In this document: positions 45,876 through 52,742 of the stretch, piece after piece
Layout: each line of letters begins with the position of its first letter
Numbering within the stretch: position 1 is the first letter of the stretch
NCBI RefSeq assembly: GCF_023091245.1
Contig: NZ_JAHWXN010000001.1
Coordinates: 682,001-746,000 of the forward strand
Reading direction: 5' to 3'
DNA: 64,000 bases
DNA from: Microbacterium croceum
GTDB lineage: Bacteria; Actinomycetota; Actinomycetes; Actinomycetales; Microbacteriaceae
Translations under genes and position numbers: made by a program
Notes under the pieces: generated by a model
Seen by the model: the letters and a program-made list of their open reading frames with translations, nothing else
What the model was told of the DNA's origin: nothing
Database searches by the model: none

Positions 45876-46868
45876 ATGACCAGGTCTGACCCCACCGCCG
45901 AGGATCCCGACGTCCTGCGCGACGCATCGGGAGAGGCGCTCGCCGCCGTTCGCGGGTTGGGCGCCGGCGCGCCGGTGCTGGCCTTCGACGTGGGCGGCAC
46001 CGACATCAAGTCGGCGCTGTTCGACGCGGACGGCACTGCGCACGGCCTGCGCCGCACTCCGACGCCGGTCGTCGAGGGTGATCGCACCGAGGCGCTCATC
46101 GCACGTCTCGGCGTGCTGGCGGAGGAGCTGCGTGCGGCTCATCCCGACATCGAGCCGCGGGCCGTCGGTCTCGTGGTGCCGGGAATCGTGGACGCGGATG
46201 CCGGGCTCGGGGTGTTCGCCAGCAACCTCGGCTGGCACGACTCCCCGCTGCGCGATCTCGCCAGCGCCCGTCTCGGTCTGCCGGTCGCGTTCGACCACGA
46301 CGTCCGCGCGGCCAGCTGGGCCGAGCGGATACTCGGAGGCGCGCGCGACTACGAGAACGCTGTGGTGCTCGTGATCGGCACCGGGATCGCCGGAGCGCTA
46401 CTCGTGGGCGGGGTGCCGTACACCGCCGGCGGGTATGCCGGGGAGATCGGGCACGCGCCCGTCGCCGAAGGGCCGATCTGCGCGTGCGGCGCGCGGGGAT
46501 GCCTGGAGGCCGTCGCCTCGGCCGGAGCCATCGCGCGCCGCTATCACGAGGCCACCGGGGTCGCTCCGGACGGGGCGAAGGACGTGATCGCCCGTGCAGC
46601 AGCCGGAGACCCCGCGGCGAGGGACATCTGGAACTCCGCACTCGATGCGCTGACCTTCTCGCTCGCACAGCTGACCGCCGTGATCGCCCCCGAAGCCGTG
46701 GTGATCGGGGGCGGACTGTCGCGCGCCGGTGGCGCCTTGTTCGACGAACTCCGCGTACGCCTGGCCGCCCGCTTGAGCTTCCACCGCCTGCCCGTGCTCG
46801 TTCCGGCTGAGCTCTCCGGCAACGCCGGACTGCTCGGGGCGGCGCTGCGGGCGCGGGAGGTCGCATGA
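45876..46868 (+). CDS. ROK family sugar kinase
   Basis: 330 residues without an N-terminal HTH. Phosphate loop FDVGGTDIKSALFDADG near residue 37, the ATP/sugar motif AVVLVIGTGIAGALLVGG, the HxCxCGxxGC-type zinc motif ICACGARGCLE. Catalytic Asp near FDHDVRA (about residue 146). It phosphorylates a hexose or N-acetylhexosamine. ATG 45876 preferred over 45873 because GGAG is six bases before it. The stop overlaps the next start by four bases. Confidence 0.88.
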   Translation: MTRSDPTAEDPDVLRDASGEALAAVRGLGAGAPVLAFDVGGTDIKSALFDADGTAHGLRRTPTPVVEGDRTEALIARLGVLAEELRAAHPDIEPRAVGLVVPGIVDADAGLGVFASNLGWHDSPLRDLASARLGLPVAFDHDVRAASWAERILGGARDYENAVVLVIGTGIAGALLVGGVPYTAGGYAGEIGHAPVAEGPICACGARGCLEAVASAGAIARRYHEATGVAPDGAKDVIARAAAGDPAARDIWNSALDALTFSLAQLTAVIAPEAVVIGGGLSRAGGALFDELRVRLAARLSFHRLPVLVPAELSGNAGLLGAALRAREVA

Positions 46869-47809
46869 TCCTCACGGTCACCCCGAACCCCGCTCTCGAC
46901 GTCACCTGGCACGTCGACCGGCTCCGCGTCGGCGACACCCATCGCGCCGACGCCGGTGCCGTGCGGGCCGGTGGCAAGGGTCTCAACGTGGCCAGGGTCG
47001 CCCACGCCGAGGGGGCAGCGGTGCGGGCGATCACGACCGCGGGCGGGCGCACCGGCGAGGAGTTCGCGGAGGAACTCGGGCGCAGCGGGGTGCCGCACGC
47101 GCTGGTGCGGGTCGGCCAGGACACCCGGCGCAGCATCGCGATCGTCGATGAAGCTCTCGGCGACACCACGGTCATCAACGAGCGCGGCCTCACTCCGAGC
47201 GACCAGGAGTGGGCCGACCTGCTTGCCGCCGTGGTCGACGCCCTGCCGAGCGCGCGTGTGCTCGTGATCTCGGGCAGCCTGCCGCCCGGCGCCCCCGACG
47301 GCTTCGTCCCGCTGCTGATCGCGGTGGCGAAGGATGCCGGACTGCCGGTGATCGTCGACACCTCCGGTCCTGCCCTGCTGCGGGCGGCCGACGCCGGCGC
47401 CTCGGTGTTGAAGCCGAACCGCGCCGAGCTCGCCGAGGCCACCGGCATCCTCGACCCTCTCGACGGTGCCCGTGCGCTGATCGAGCGGGGCGCCGAGCTC
47501 GTGCTGCTCTCGCTCGGTGCGGTCGGGATGCTGGCGGTCACGGCATCCGGCCTCGTGCACGCCCGCCTCGATCAACCCCTCTCCGGCAACCCGACCGGCG
47601 CCGGCGATGCGGCGGTGGCCGCGTGCGCCGTGCTGTACGCGGAGGGCGAGCGCGATCCCGAGGTGATCCTGCGCCGCGCGACCGCATGGTCGGCGGCAGC
47701 CGTGCTGATGCCCCTCGCCGGCGACATCTCCCCGCAGTGGCCGGCGATCGCCGCACGGTTGCGCGTCTCGCATCCCGACTCCGACTCCGTCCGGAAGGAC
47801 CTCTCGTGA
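46865..47809 (+). CDS. PfkB family sugar-phosphate kinase (tagatose-6-P/1-PFK type)
   Basis: 314 residues. N-terminal TVTPNPALDVTWHV, RAGGKGLNVARVAHAEG and the C-terminal anion hole LSGNPTGAGDAAVAACA with catalytic Asp. This is the LacC/FruK/PfkB signature for kinases acting on ketohexose phosphates. Downstream aldolase suggests a ketohexose-1,6-bisphosphate product. Overlaps both neighbours. Confidence 0.9.
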   Translation: MILTVTPNPALDVTWHVDRLRVGDTHRADAGAVRAGGKGLNVARVAHAEGAAVRAITTAGGRTGEEFAEELGRSGVPHALVRVGQDTRRSIAIVDEALGDTTVINERGLTPSDQEWADLLAAVVDALPSARVLVISGSLPPGAPDGFVPLLIAVAKDAGLPVIVDTSGPALLRAADAGASVLKPNRAELAEATGILDPLDGARALIERGAELVLLSLGAVGMLAVTASGLVHARLDQPLSGNPTGAGDAAVAACAVLYAEGERDPEVILRRATAWSAAAVLMPLAGDISPQWPAIAARLRVSHPDSDSVRKDLS

Positions 47810-48663
47810 CCCTCGTCTCCGCCCGTGAACTCGTCGCCGCGGCATCCGCTGCCAGTCGGGGGATCGGGGCCTTCAACGTGATCCACCTCGAGACCGCGGA
47901 GGGGCTGGTGCGCGCGGCAGAGCTCGCGCAGCTCCCGGTGATCCTGCAGATCTCCCAGAACTGCGCCGACTACCACGGAGGGCTGGAGCCGATCGCGCTC
48001 GCCACCCTCGCCGTGGCCCGCCGTGCGCAGATGCCGGTCGCGGTGCACCTCGACCACGCCGAGCGGCCGGAGCTGGTCGATGAGGCGATCGCCCTCGGAT
48101 TCGGCTCTGTGATGTTCGACGGTGGGGCGCTGCCCTACGACGACAACGTCGCACTGACCGCCGCGGTCGCGGCCCGTGCCCACGCGGCCGGGGTCTCCAT
48201 CGAGGGCGAGCTGGGCGAGGTGGGCGGCAAGGACGGTGCGCACGCGCCGGGGGTGCGCACCGATCCGGACGAGGCGCGGGCCTTCGTCGCGGCGACCGGT
48301 GTCGATGCGCTCGCCGTGGCCGTCGGGTCGTCGCACGCCATGATCGACCGCACTGCCACACTCGACCTCGACCTGATCGCCCGGCTCCATGCCGCACTGC
48401 CGGTGCCGCTGGTGCTGCACGGATCCTCCGGTGTGGCCGACGACGTGATCGTTCGGGCCGTGCGCGCCGGGATGGCGAAGATCAATGTGTCGACGCATCT
48501 GAACGGGCACTTCACCCGTGCTGTGCGTGCGGTGCTCGCCGACGACGAGCGTCTGGTCGACTCCCGCAAGTACCTTGCTCCGGCGCGCGAGGCGCTGGCC
48601 GAGGAAGCCGCGCGGCTGCTGCGTCTGTTCGCCGGTGCCGGGGACGATACGGTGGCGGGATGA
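47806..48663 (+). CDS. Class II ketose-bisphosphate aldolase (GatY/KbaY-type)
   Basis: 285 residues from GTG 47806, which overlaps the PfkB stop by four bases. Zinc ligands in VHLDHAER (residues about 82-89), GELGEVGGKD with the second metal histidine near SSHAM, and the phosphate loop HGSSGV. The GatY/KbaY/AgaY class cleaves tagatose or fructose 1,6-bisphosphate into DHAP and glyceraldehyde 3-phosphate. It ends the catabolic sequence of this operon. Confidence 0.9.
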   Translation: MTLVSARELVAAASAASRGIGAFNVIHLETAEGLVRAAELAQLPVILQISQNCADYHGGLEPIALATLAVARRAQMPVAVHLDHAERPELVDEAIALGFGSVMFDGGALPYDDNVALTAAVAARAHAAGVSIEGELGEVGGKDGAHAPGVRTDPDEARAFVAATGVDALAVAVGSSHAMIDRTATLDLDLIARLHAALPVPLVLHGSSGVADDVIVRAVRAGMAKINVSTHLNGHFTRAVRAVLADDERLVDSRKYLAPAREALAEEAARLLRLFAGAGDDTVAG

Positions 48664-48700
48664 CACCCTTCGCGCACACGGCATCCGTCCGGGGGCGGCG

Positions 48701-49480
48701 TTGAAGCGCGCCGCCCGGCTGAACGCGATCCTCGACCTGCTGGCCGAAGCCGGAGAGGTGACGGTCGATGATCTGGTCGAGCAGTTCGGCGCCTCCGCCG
48801 CGACGACGCGTCGTGATCTCGACTCGCTCGCGGAGCAGCGGCTGCTCACCCGCACGCACGGCGGCGCGGTCGCACAGGCCGTCGCCTACGAGCTGCCTAT
48901 CCGGTACAAGAGCCACCTGCGCACGCGCGAGAAGGCGGGCATCGCCCAGGCCGCGGCCGGCCTCGTCGCACCCGGCATGGTCGTCGGACTCTCCGGCGGC
49001 ACCACCACCACCGCGATCGCCGCGGCGCTCGCCGCGCGCGACGACCTCGCCTCCGGCGCCGGCATCACGGTGGTCACGAACGCCGTGAACATCGCCGCCC
49101 AGCTGGCGACGCGCCCCGACATCAAGGTCGTCGTCACCGGCGGCGTCATCCACTCCCGCAGTTACGAGCTCGTCGGTCCTTTCGTCGAACAGCTGCTGCG
49201 CGGGGTGCGCCTCGACATCGCCTTCATCGGCGTGAACGGCATGGATGCCGAGTCCGGCGCGACCACGCATGACGAGCGCGAGGCGGCCGTGAACCGCATG
49301 ATGGCCGAGCGCGCCCGCCGCGCGGTGGTGGTCACCGACAGCAGCAAGCTCGGCGTCGTGGCCTTCGCCGCAGTCGGCGGCGTGGACCTGTTCCCGACCG
49401 TGCTCACGGATGCCGGAGCGGATGCCGATGCGGTCGCCGCGCTGCGGGACGCCGGGCACGAGGTGCTGCTCGCGGGGTGA
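48701..49480 (+). CDS. DeoR family transcriptional regulator
   Basis: 259 residues from TTG 48701 with GGGGGCGG upstream. N-terminal HTH: LAEAGEVTVDDLVEQFGASA and TRRDLDSLAEQRLLTRTHGG, then a sugar-phosphate-binding domain with GLSGGTTTTAIAAAL and VTNAVNIAAQL. GlpR/AgaR-type regulator, probably of the upstream operon and of the importer. The 3' end is duplicated 2 kb downstream, which marks an insertion site. Confidence 0.88.
   Translation: MKRAARLNAILDLLAEAGEVTVDDLVEQFGASAATTRRDLDSLAEQRLLTRTHGGAVAQAVAYELPIRYKSHLRTREKAGIAQAAAGLVAPGMVVGLSGGTTTTAIAAALAARDDLASGAGITVVTNAVNIAAQLATRPDIKVVVTGGVIHSRSYELVGPFVEQLLRGVRLDIAFIGVNGMDAESGATTHDEREAAVNRMMAERARRAVVVTDSSKLGVVAFAAVGGVDLFPTVLTDAGADADAVAALRDAGHEVLLAG
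49381..49480 (+). repeat. Left copy of the duplicated deoR 3' end
   Basis: The last 100 bases of the DeoR gene, from CGTGGACCTG to the stop, recur as an 88-base copy at 51442-51529. After allowing one 12-base in-frame deletion in the right copy, 84 of 88 positions agree. Similarity weakens but continues for about 20 bases into the flank. Confidence 0.88.
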
Positions 49481-49492
49481 GGGTGGGTCTGC

Positions 49493-49564
49493 GCCTAGCG
49501 AAGAGGTGACGCCTAGCGAAGAGGTGACGCCTAGCGAAGAGGTGACGCCTAGCGAAGAGGTGAC
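49493..49564 (+). repeat. Four perfect 18-bp tandem repeats
   Basis: GCCTAGCGAAGAGGTGAC is repeated four times without any change, 13 bases after the DeoR stop. It resembles the sequence CGCCTA...GCGAAG near 51540 at the other end of the insert. Confidence 0.9.
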
Positions 49565-49629
49565 ATTGCTTGCCAGATGTGGAGAGTCGCCCGACCGCAC
49601 ATCCAACAGCGGCGGCATGTTCCACTGTG

Positions 49630-49890
49630 TCACGGCGGGCGATTCATCGATTCAAGCAGATCGTTGCTCGTCACTCCTAGTGCCCGCATGAGCCGAAGCA
49701 TCGTGAGGAGCCGTGGGTTGGCCCACTGATCGCCGCAGACTGCCCGTTCTATGCGTCCGTATGTTGTTACGTCGATCTCCGCCGCGAAGGCAACTTCTTC
49801 CTGGGACATCCCGCGTTGAGCTCGAAGCGACCTCAGCCATCCTCCAAGGGTCATTACTATCTCGGCCTCGTCGGTTGTGGGCTGTGGCAC
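49630..49890 (-). CDS. XRE-family helix-turn-helix protein
   Basis: 86 residues. HTH-type DNA-binding domain: LRAQRGMSQEEVAFAAEIDVT followed by TYGRIERAVCG (about residues 22-55), then LLTMLRLMRALGVTSNDLLE. Full-length for a single-domain regulator. Its GC content and codon use are lower than in the neighbours. It lies within the insert and may control the cutinase. Confidence 0.75.
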   Translation of the reverse strand: MPQPTTDEAEIVMTLGGWLRSLRAQRGMSQEEVAFAAEIDVTTYGRIERAVCGDQWANPRLLTMLRLMRALGVTSNDLLESMNRPP

Positions 49891-50061
49891 GAAAGTTGAT
49901 ACTGCACCGTTTCTCTATTTGAAGCAATAAACAATCTCCGCCGGCTTCGGGCGCACATTTTGCTCCGCCGAACAAGGGCGTGCGCGCCCTGGGGCATGAG
50001 TGGGGATGATGTTTGGATCCAGCTGCGACGACATCCCGTGTCGACGCGGAAGGAGTACGAC

Positions 50062-50919
50062 ATGACAAGAGATGGGCGTCCTACGGGGCGGAGGGTGCCG
50101 AGGGTCCTCTGGCACCGCGTGGCCTCAATGATCGTTGCTGTGACCATGTCCGTCGGGGTGACAGTAAGCGCGGCAGGGCCAGCCGCAGCCTCGAACGCAA
50201 GCAGCCCCTGCAACTTCGCGGTTCTCATCGCGGTGCGCGGAAGCGGCGAGCCTGCGGGGAGCGGTCTGGCCCATAGCGGTCGCGTCTGGACGAGCGGAGG
50301 AATGGGAGGTCAGATCTCGGTCTTAGCCAACAAGATGAAGGCGGAGGCCTTTCCGACCTACTTTGAATCACTCAACTATCCAGCAACCGTCGCCAACTAT
50401 CAGGGAAGCGTTTCTGCAGGGGCGGCAACACTCATCAATGAGTTGAACTGGCTCGCGACTGCGTGTGGAAACTACCTGCCAGCAGTCGTGATCGCCGGGC
50501 ACTCACAGGGCGCGCATGTGATCTCTGATGCACTCGGCGGTGGGCTCTGGCCTAATGGCCCGAGCTTGAGCACGAAGGCGAAGCAGATGGTGCGTGCAGT
50601 CACGTTCTTTGGTGATCCTCAGTATTGGCCGACTGAAGCATGGAACGCCCCGTACTCACCGTCCGGGTATGGGGTTTTCACCAGGAATGTGCTGGTGCGG
50701 AATGACCTTTCCACCTATCGATACTGGGGATGGACGCAAGGTAGTACCAGCCCCAGCCCCAGTTGGAACTCAAAGATCCGTTCCTACTGCGCTACCGGTG
50801 ACTACTTCTGTCAGAAGAATCCTGCAGACAAGAACTTCACCATCCACAACTCCTACAGAACCACAACAATGACGATCGCCAATAACTGGATCCGTTACGT
50901 GCTCACCTCGGCGGGGTAG
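50062..50919 (+). CDS. Secreted cutinase family esterase
   Basis: 285 residues. Basic start with a twin arginine (GRRVPRV) and hydrophobic stretch, ending near AAASN (about residue 44), so it is exported. Cutinase marks: CNFAVLIAVRGSGEP (oxyanion), nucleophile GHSQGA with Ser148, Asp247 in GDYFCQKN and His262 in FTIHNSY; two Cys pairs (50/134 and 243/250) could form disulfides. The region has lower GC (31 of 60 bases in 50341-50400). ATG 50062 has GGAAGGAG upstream. It acts on cutin, polyester or other esters outside the cell. Family secure, substrate unknown. Confidence 0.9.
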   Translation: MTRDGRPTGRRVPRVLWHRVASMIVAVTMSVGVTVSAAGPAAASNASSPCNFAVLIAVRGSGEPAGSGLAHSGRVWTSGGMGGQISVLANKMKAEAFPTYFESLNYPATVANYQGSVSAGAATLINELNWLATACGNYLPAVVIAGHSQGAHVISDALGGGLWPNGPSLSTKAKQMVRAVTFFGDPQYWPTEAWNAPYSPSGYGVFTRNVLVRNDLSTYRYWGWTQGSTSPSPSWNSKIRSYCATGDYFCQKNPADKNFTIHNSYRTTTMTIANNWIRYVLTSAG

Positions 50920-50929
50920 GGTGACCGTC

Positions 50930-51268
50930 ATGACGTCGCCGGTGCATAAGAGTCCCACTACTCGCGCTCTGGCCTTCGGCCTGCTGATCGTGCAGGTGCT
51001 CCTCGCGGCTGCGGCAGGGTACTGGGTATTCATGCAGACGTTCCTCGTCGCGGGGTGTGTGGACGCCTGCCGATTTGAGGTCGTGTCGATAGCCTGGCAA
51101 ACCCAGCTGTTGGTGAGCCTGGGAAGCGTCGTGCTGTCAACCCTGCTCATACTGATCTTATACGCGCGCGGCAAGGAGACCTGGTGGGTACCCGCTGTGG
51201 GGATCGCAGTGGTGCTGGTCACGACCATCGCCACAACGGTTGCTATCAATGTCGCCACGCGCGTCTGA
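50930..51268 (+). CDS. Small two- or three-helix membrane protein
   Basis: 112 residues with hydrophobic segments near residues 14-36, 58-78 and 86-108; two cysteines between the first helices. No family recognised. It begins 10 bases after the cutinase stop, with AGGGTGA before the ATG, so it is co-transcribed. Confidence 0.6.
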   Translation: MTSPVHKSPTTRALAFGLLIVQVLLAAAAGYWVFMQTFLVAGCVDACRFEVVSIAWQTQLLVSLGSVVLSTLLILILYARGKETWWVPAVGIAVVLVTTIATTVAINVATRV

Positions 51269-51326
51269 GACATCGACACAGAGTGCGCGGCTTCGAGGAG
51301 TGCGAATCTCTCCTCCGCGCGCTATT

Positions 51327-51361
51327 CTCGAGCGGCGAACGGCGGCTGTTCGCCGCTCGAG
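51327..51361 (+). terminator. 14-bp hairpin after the insert operon
   Basis: CTCGAGCGGCGAAC (51327-51340) pairs perfectly with GTTCGCCGCTCGAG (51348-51361). It follows the small membrane protein by about 60 bases. Confidence 0.6.
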
Positions 51362-51366
51362 TCCCC

Positions 51367-51396
51367 CTTGCCGAGACAGTCGGCGGTCTCGGCAAG
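51367..51396 (+). terminator. Second hairpin in tandem
   Basis: CTTGCCGAGAC (51367-51377) pairs perfectly with GTCTCGGCAAG (51386-51396), five bases after the first hairpin. A third weaker stem (GAGGAG/CTCCTC, 51295-51315) precedes them. Confidence 0.55.
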
Positions 51397-51441
51397 GTGG
51401 TGCCGAACGTCGTGCCGCCCGCACTCGTGCGGCCGATTACG

Positions 51442-51529
51442 CGTCGACCTGTTCCCGACCGTGCTCACTGATGCCGATGCGGTCGCCGCGCTGCGGGATG
51501 CCGGGCACGAGGTACTGCTCGCGGGGTGA
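51442..51529 (+). pseudogene. Right copy of the deoR 3' end (fragment)
   Basis: An 88-base copy of the DeoR C-terminus, in frame (DLFPTVLTDADAVAALRDAG) and ending in the same stop. It lacks any start and is 12 bases shorter than the left copy. This looks like a duplicated attachment or recombination site flanking the low-GC insert. Confidence 0.8.
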
Positions 51530-51541
51530 GGTGCGGTACGC

Positions 51542-52015
51542 CTACAGATCGAAGCGATGAGGGACGACGCCGTCACCCTCTCGGTAGGGGACGAACCCCA
51601 TGGCCGAGTAGTACGCCAGAGCGGGCGCGCTGTCCGCACCGATCGTCGCGTCGATGTGCCGCAACCCGGCCGCTTTCGCCGCTGACAGCGAGAGGGTGAA
51701 GAGGCGGCGCCCGATGCCGCTGCGTCCGGCGTCGGGGTGGATATGGGTGCCGATGATTCCCCACCCCTCGGTCACGTCGTAGGGGTTGTCGGGCCACGCG
51801 CGCTTGAGCGACTGGAATCCGACGACACGGCCATCCTGCACGGCGACAGTGCAGGCGACCGTGTGCTCGACACCAAGGTAGCGCTCTGTGATCAGTGCGA
51901 CGTCGACCGGGCTGGCGCGCAGCCCCGCGCGGTGGATGGCGTTCTGCACCTCGGTCATGCCTTCGGCGTCGGTCGGTTCGGCAGGCCGGAATTCGATCAC
52001 GGTCGAGTCTCTCAT
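51542..52015 (-). CDS. GNAT family N-acetyltransferase
   Basis: 157 residues. GNAT core: IHPDAGRSGIGRRLFTLSLSAA, the acetyl-CoA loop (motif A R-x-x-G-x-G/A as GRSGIGRR) and APALAYYSAMGFVPY. RBS GGAAG six bases before the ATG. Substrate unknown. Its C-terminus faces the DeoR fragment; its N-terminus abuts a broken VOC gene. Confidence 0.88.
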   Translation of the reverse strand: MRDSTVIEFRPAEPTDAEGMTEVQNAIHRAGLRASPVDVALITERYLGVEHTVACTVAVQDGRVVGFQSLKRAWPDNPYDVTEGWGIIGTHIHPDAGRSGIGRRLFTLSLSAAKAAGLRHIDATIGADSAPALAYYSAMGFVPYREGDGVVPHRFDL

Positions 52016-52023
52016 CGTTTCTT

Positions 52024-52235
52024 CCCACGACCGGCGGAGCCCAGGGGTGAATCATCTGGCATTCACAGGTGGCGTGGCCGAGCGAGTGGACGCGATCATG
52101 GATGCCGCCCCGGCGCAGGGGTGGCATCCGCTCTATCCGCATCGCTACCCCCACGCGGGTGTGCCCGATCACTACGCCGGATGGCTGGAGAACTCCGACG
52201 GATTCAAGGCGGAGATCGTCGCGCAGCTCGGGTGA
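52024..52235 (+). pseudogene. C-terminal fragment of a VOC/glyoxalase gene
   Basis: A 70-codon frame carries SHDRRSPGVNHLAFTGG, GWHPLYPHRYPHAG and DHYAGWLENSDGFKAEIVA, the second half of a VOC protein (a typical one is about 125-130 residues). The first half is missing; the frame begins inside the GNAT promoter region. The GTG at 52047 could still start a short peptide but lacks a ribosome site. Confidence 0.72.
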
Positions 52236-52252
52236 GCACGGTCGACGCGGAC

Positions 52253-52283
52253 TTGCCCTGGAGTGCGCACCAGGGCTCAGAAT
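52253..52283 (+). promoter_or_regulatory. Promoter/operator of the MerR gene
   Basis: TTGCCC (52253-52258), a 19-bp spacer TGGAGTGCGCACCAGGGCT, and CAGAAT (52278-52283). Same layout as the promoter of the next gene at 52706-52736. MerR regulators act on such over-long spacers. Confidence 0.6.
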
Positions 52284-52320
52284 CGGAAAGGGAACCGATG
52301 TGCACGAGAAGGGGCTCCTC

Positions 52321-52698
52321 ATGTCAGACACACTCACTCCGCAGGCGACCGCCGAACGGGCAGGCGTCTCGCTCGACACGCTCCGCTACTACGAGAGAGA
52401 GGGACTGATCGGGCCGATCGCCCGCACGGTCGGCGGGCATCGGGCGTATGACGACGACGATCTGTTCTGGATCGGACTCGTGACGTGCCTGCGGGATGCC
52501 GGACTGGGGATCTCCGAGTTGCGGGAGTTCACCGCTCTCCTCCGCAGCGAGGGCAGGGCCTCGGACCGCGTCGCCTTCCTCCAGGGGCATCGGCGGGAGC
52601 TGGAGGAGCGGAAGGCGCGCATCGATCTCGCGCTCGGCGTGCTGGACGACAAGATCGCCCACTACAGCGAGCAGTCGACCGGCGCGAACCCCGGTTGA
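52321..52698 (+). CDS. MerR family transcriptional regulator
   Basis: 125 residues. HTH at TPQATAERAGVSLDTLRYYE (about residues 5-24), then GLIGPIARTVGGHRAYDDDD and a helical dimerisation domain ending in the coiled coil LEERKARIDLALGVLDDKIA. No cysteines in the C-terminal end, so not a metal sensor type; close to YfmP/aldehyde-responsive MerR. ATG 52321 or GTG 52300. It lies directly before an aldo/keto reductase with the same operator. Confidence 0.86.
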   Translation: MSDTLTPQATAERAGVSLDTLRYYEREGLIGPIARTVGGHRAYDDDDLFWIGLVTCLRDAGLGISELREFTALLRSEGRASDRVAFLQGHRRELEERKARIDLALGVLDDKIAHYSEQSTGANPG

Positions 52699-52705
52699 GC
52701 TCCGC

Positions 52706-52736
52706 TTGACCTGGAGCGCGCTCCAGCATCCAGCAT
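52706..52736 (+). promoter_or_regulatory. Promoter/operator of the aldo/keto reductase
   Basis: TTGACC (52706-52711), 19-bp spacer, CAGCAT (52731-52736), six bases before the ATG. The perfect 16-bp palindrome CTGGAGCGCGCTCCAG (52711-52726) overlaps the spacer. Very close to the promoter upstream of merR, so the two are likely bound by the same MerR dimer. Confidence 0.65.
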
Positions 52737-52742
52737 CGAAGC

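Noticed and set aside
49493-49564. CRISPR array
   Set aside because: The four units are contiguous with no spacers and no cas genes are near.
49630-51268. Prophage
   Set aside because: No integrase, capsid, terminase or lysis gene; only an XRE protein, a cutinase and a small membrane protein.
51295-51320. tRNA-like T-arm (GAGGAG-TGCGAATCT-CTCCTC)
   Set aside because: The loop is nine bases, not seven, and no acceptor, D- or anticodon arm fits around it.
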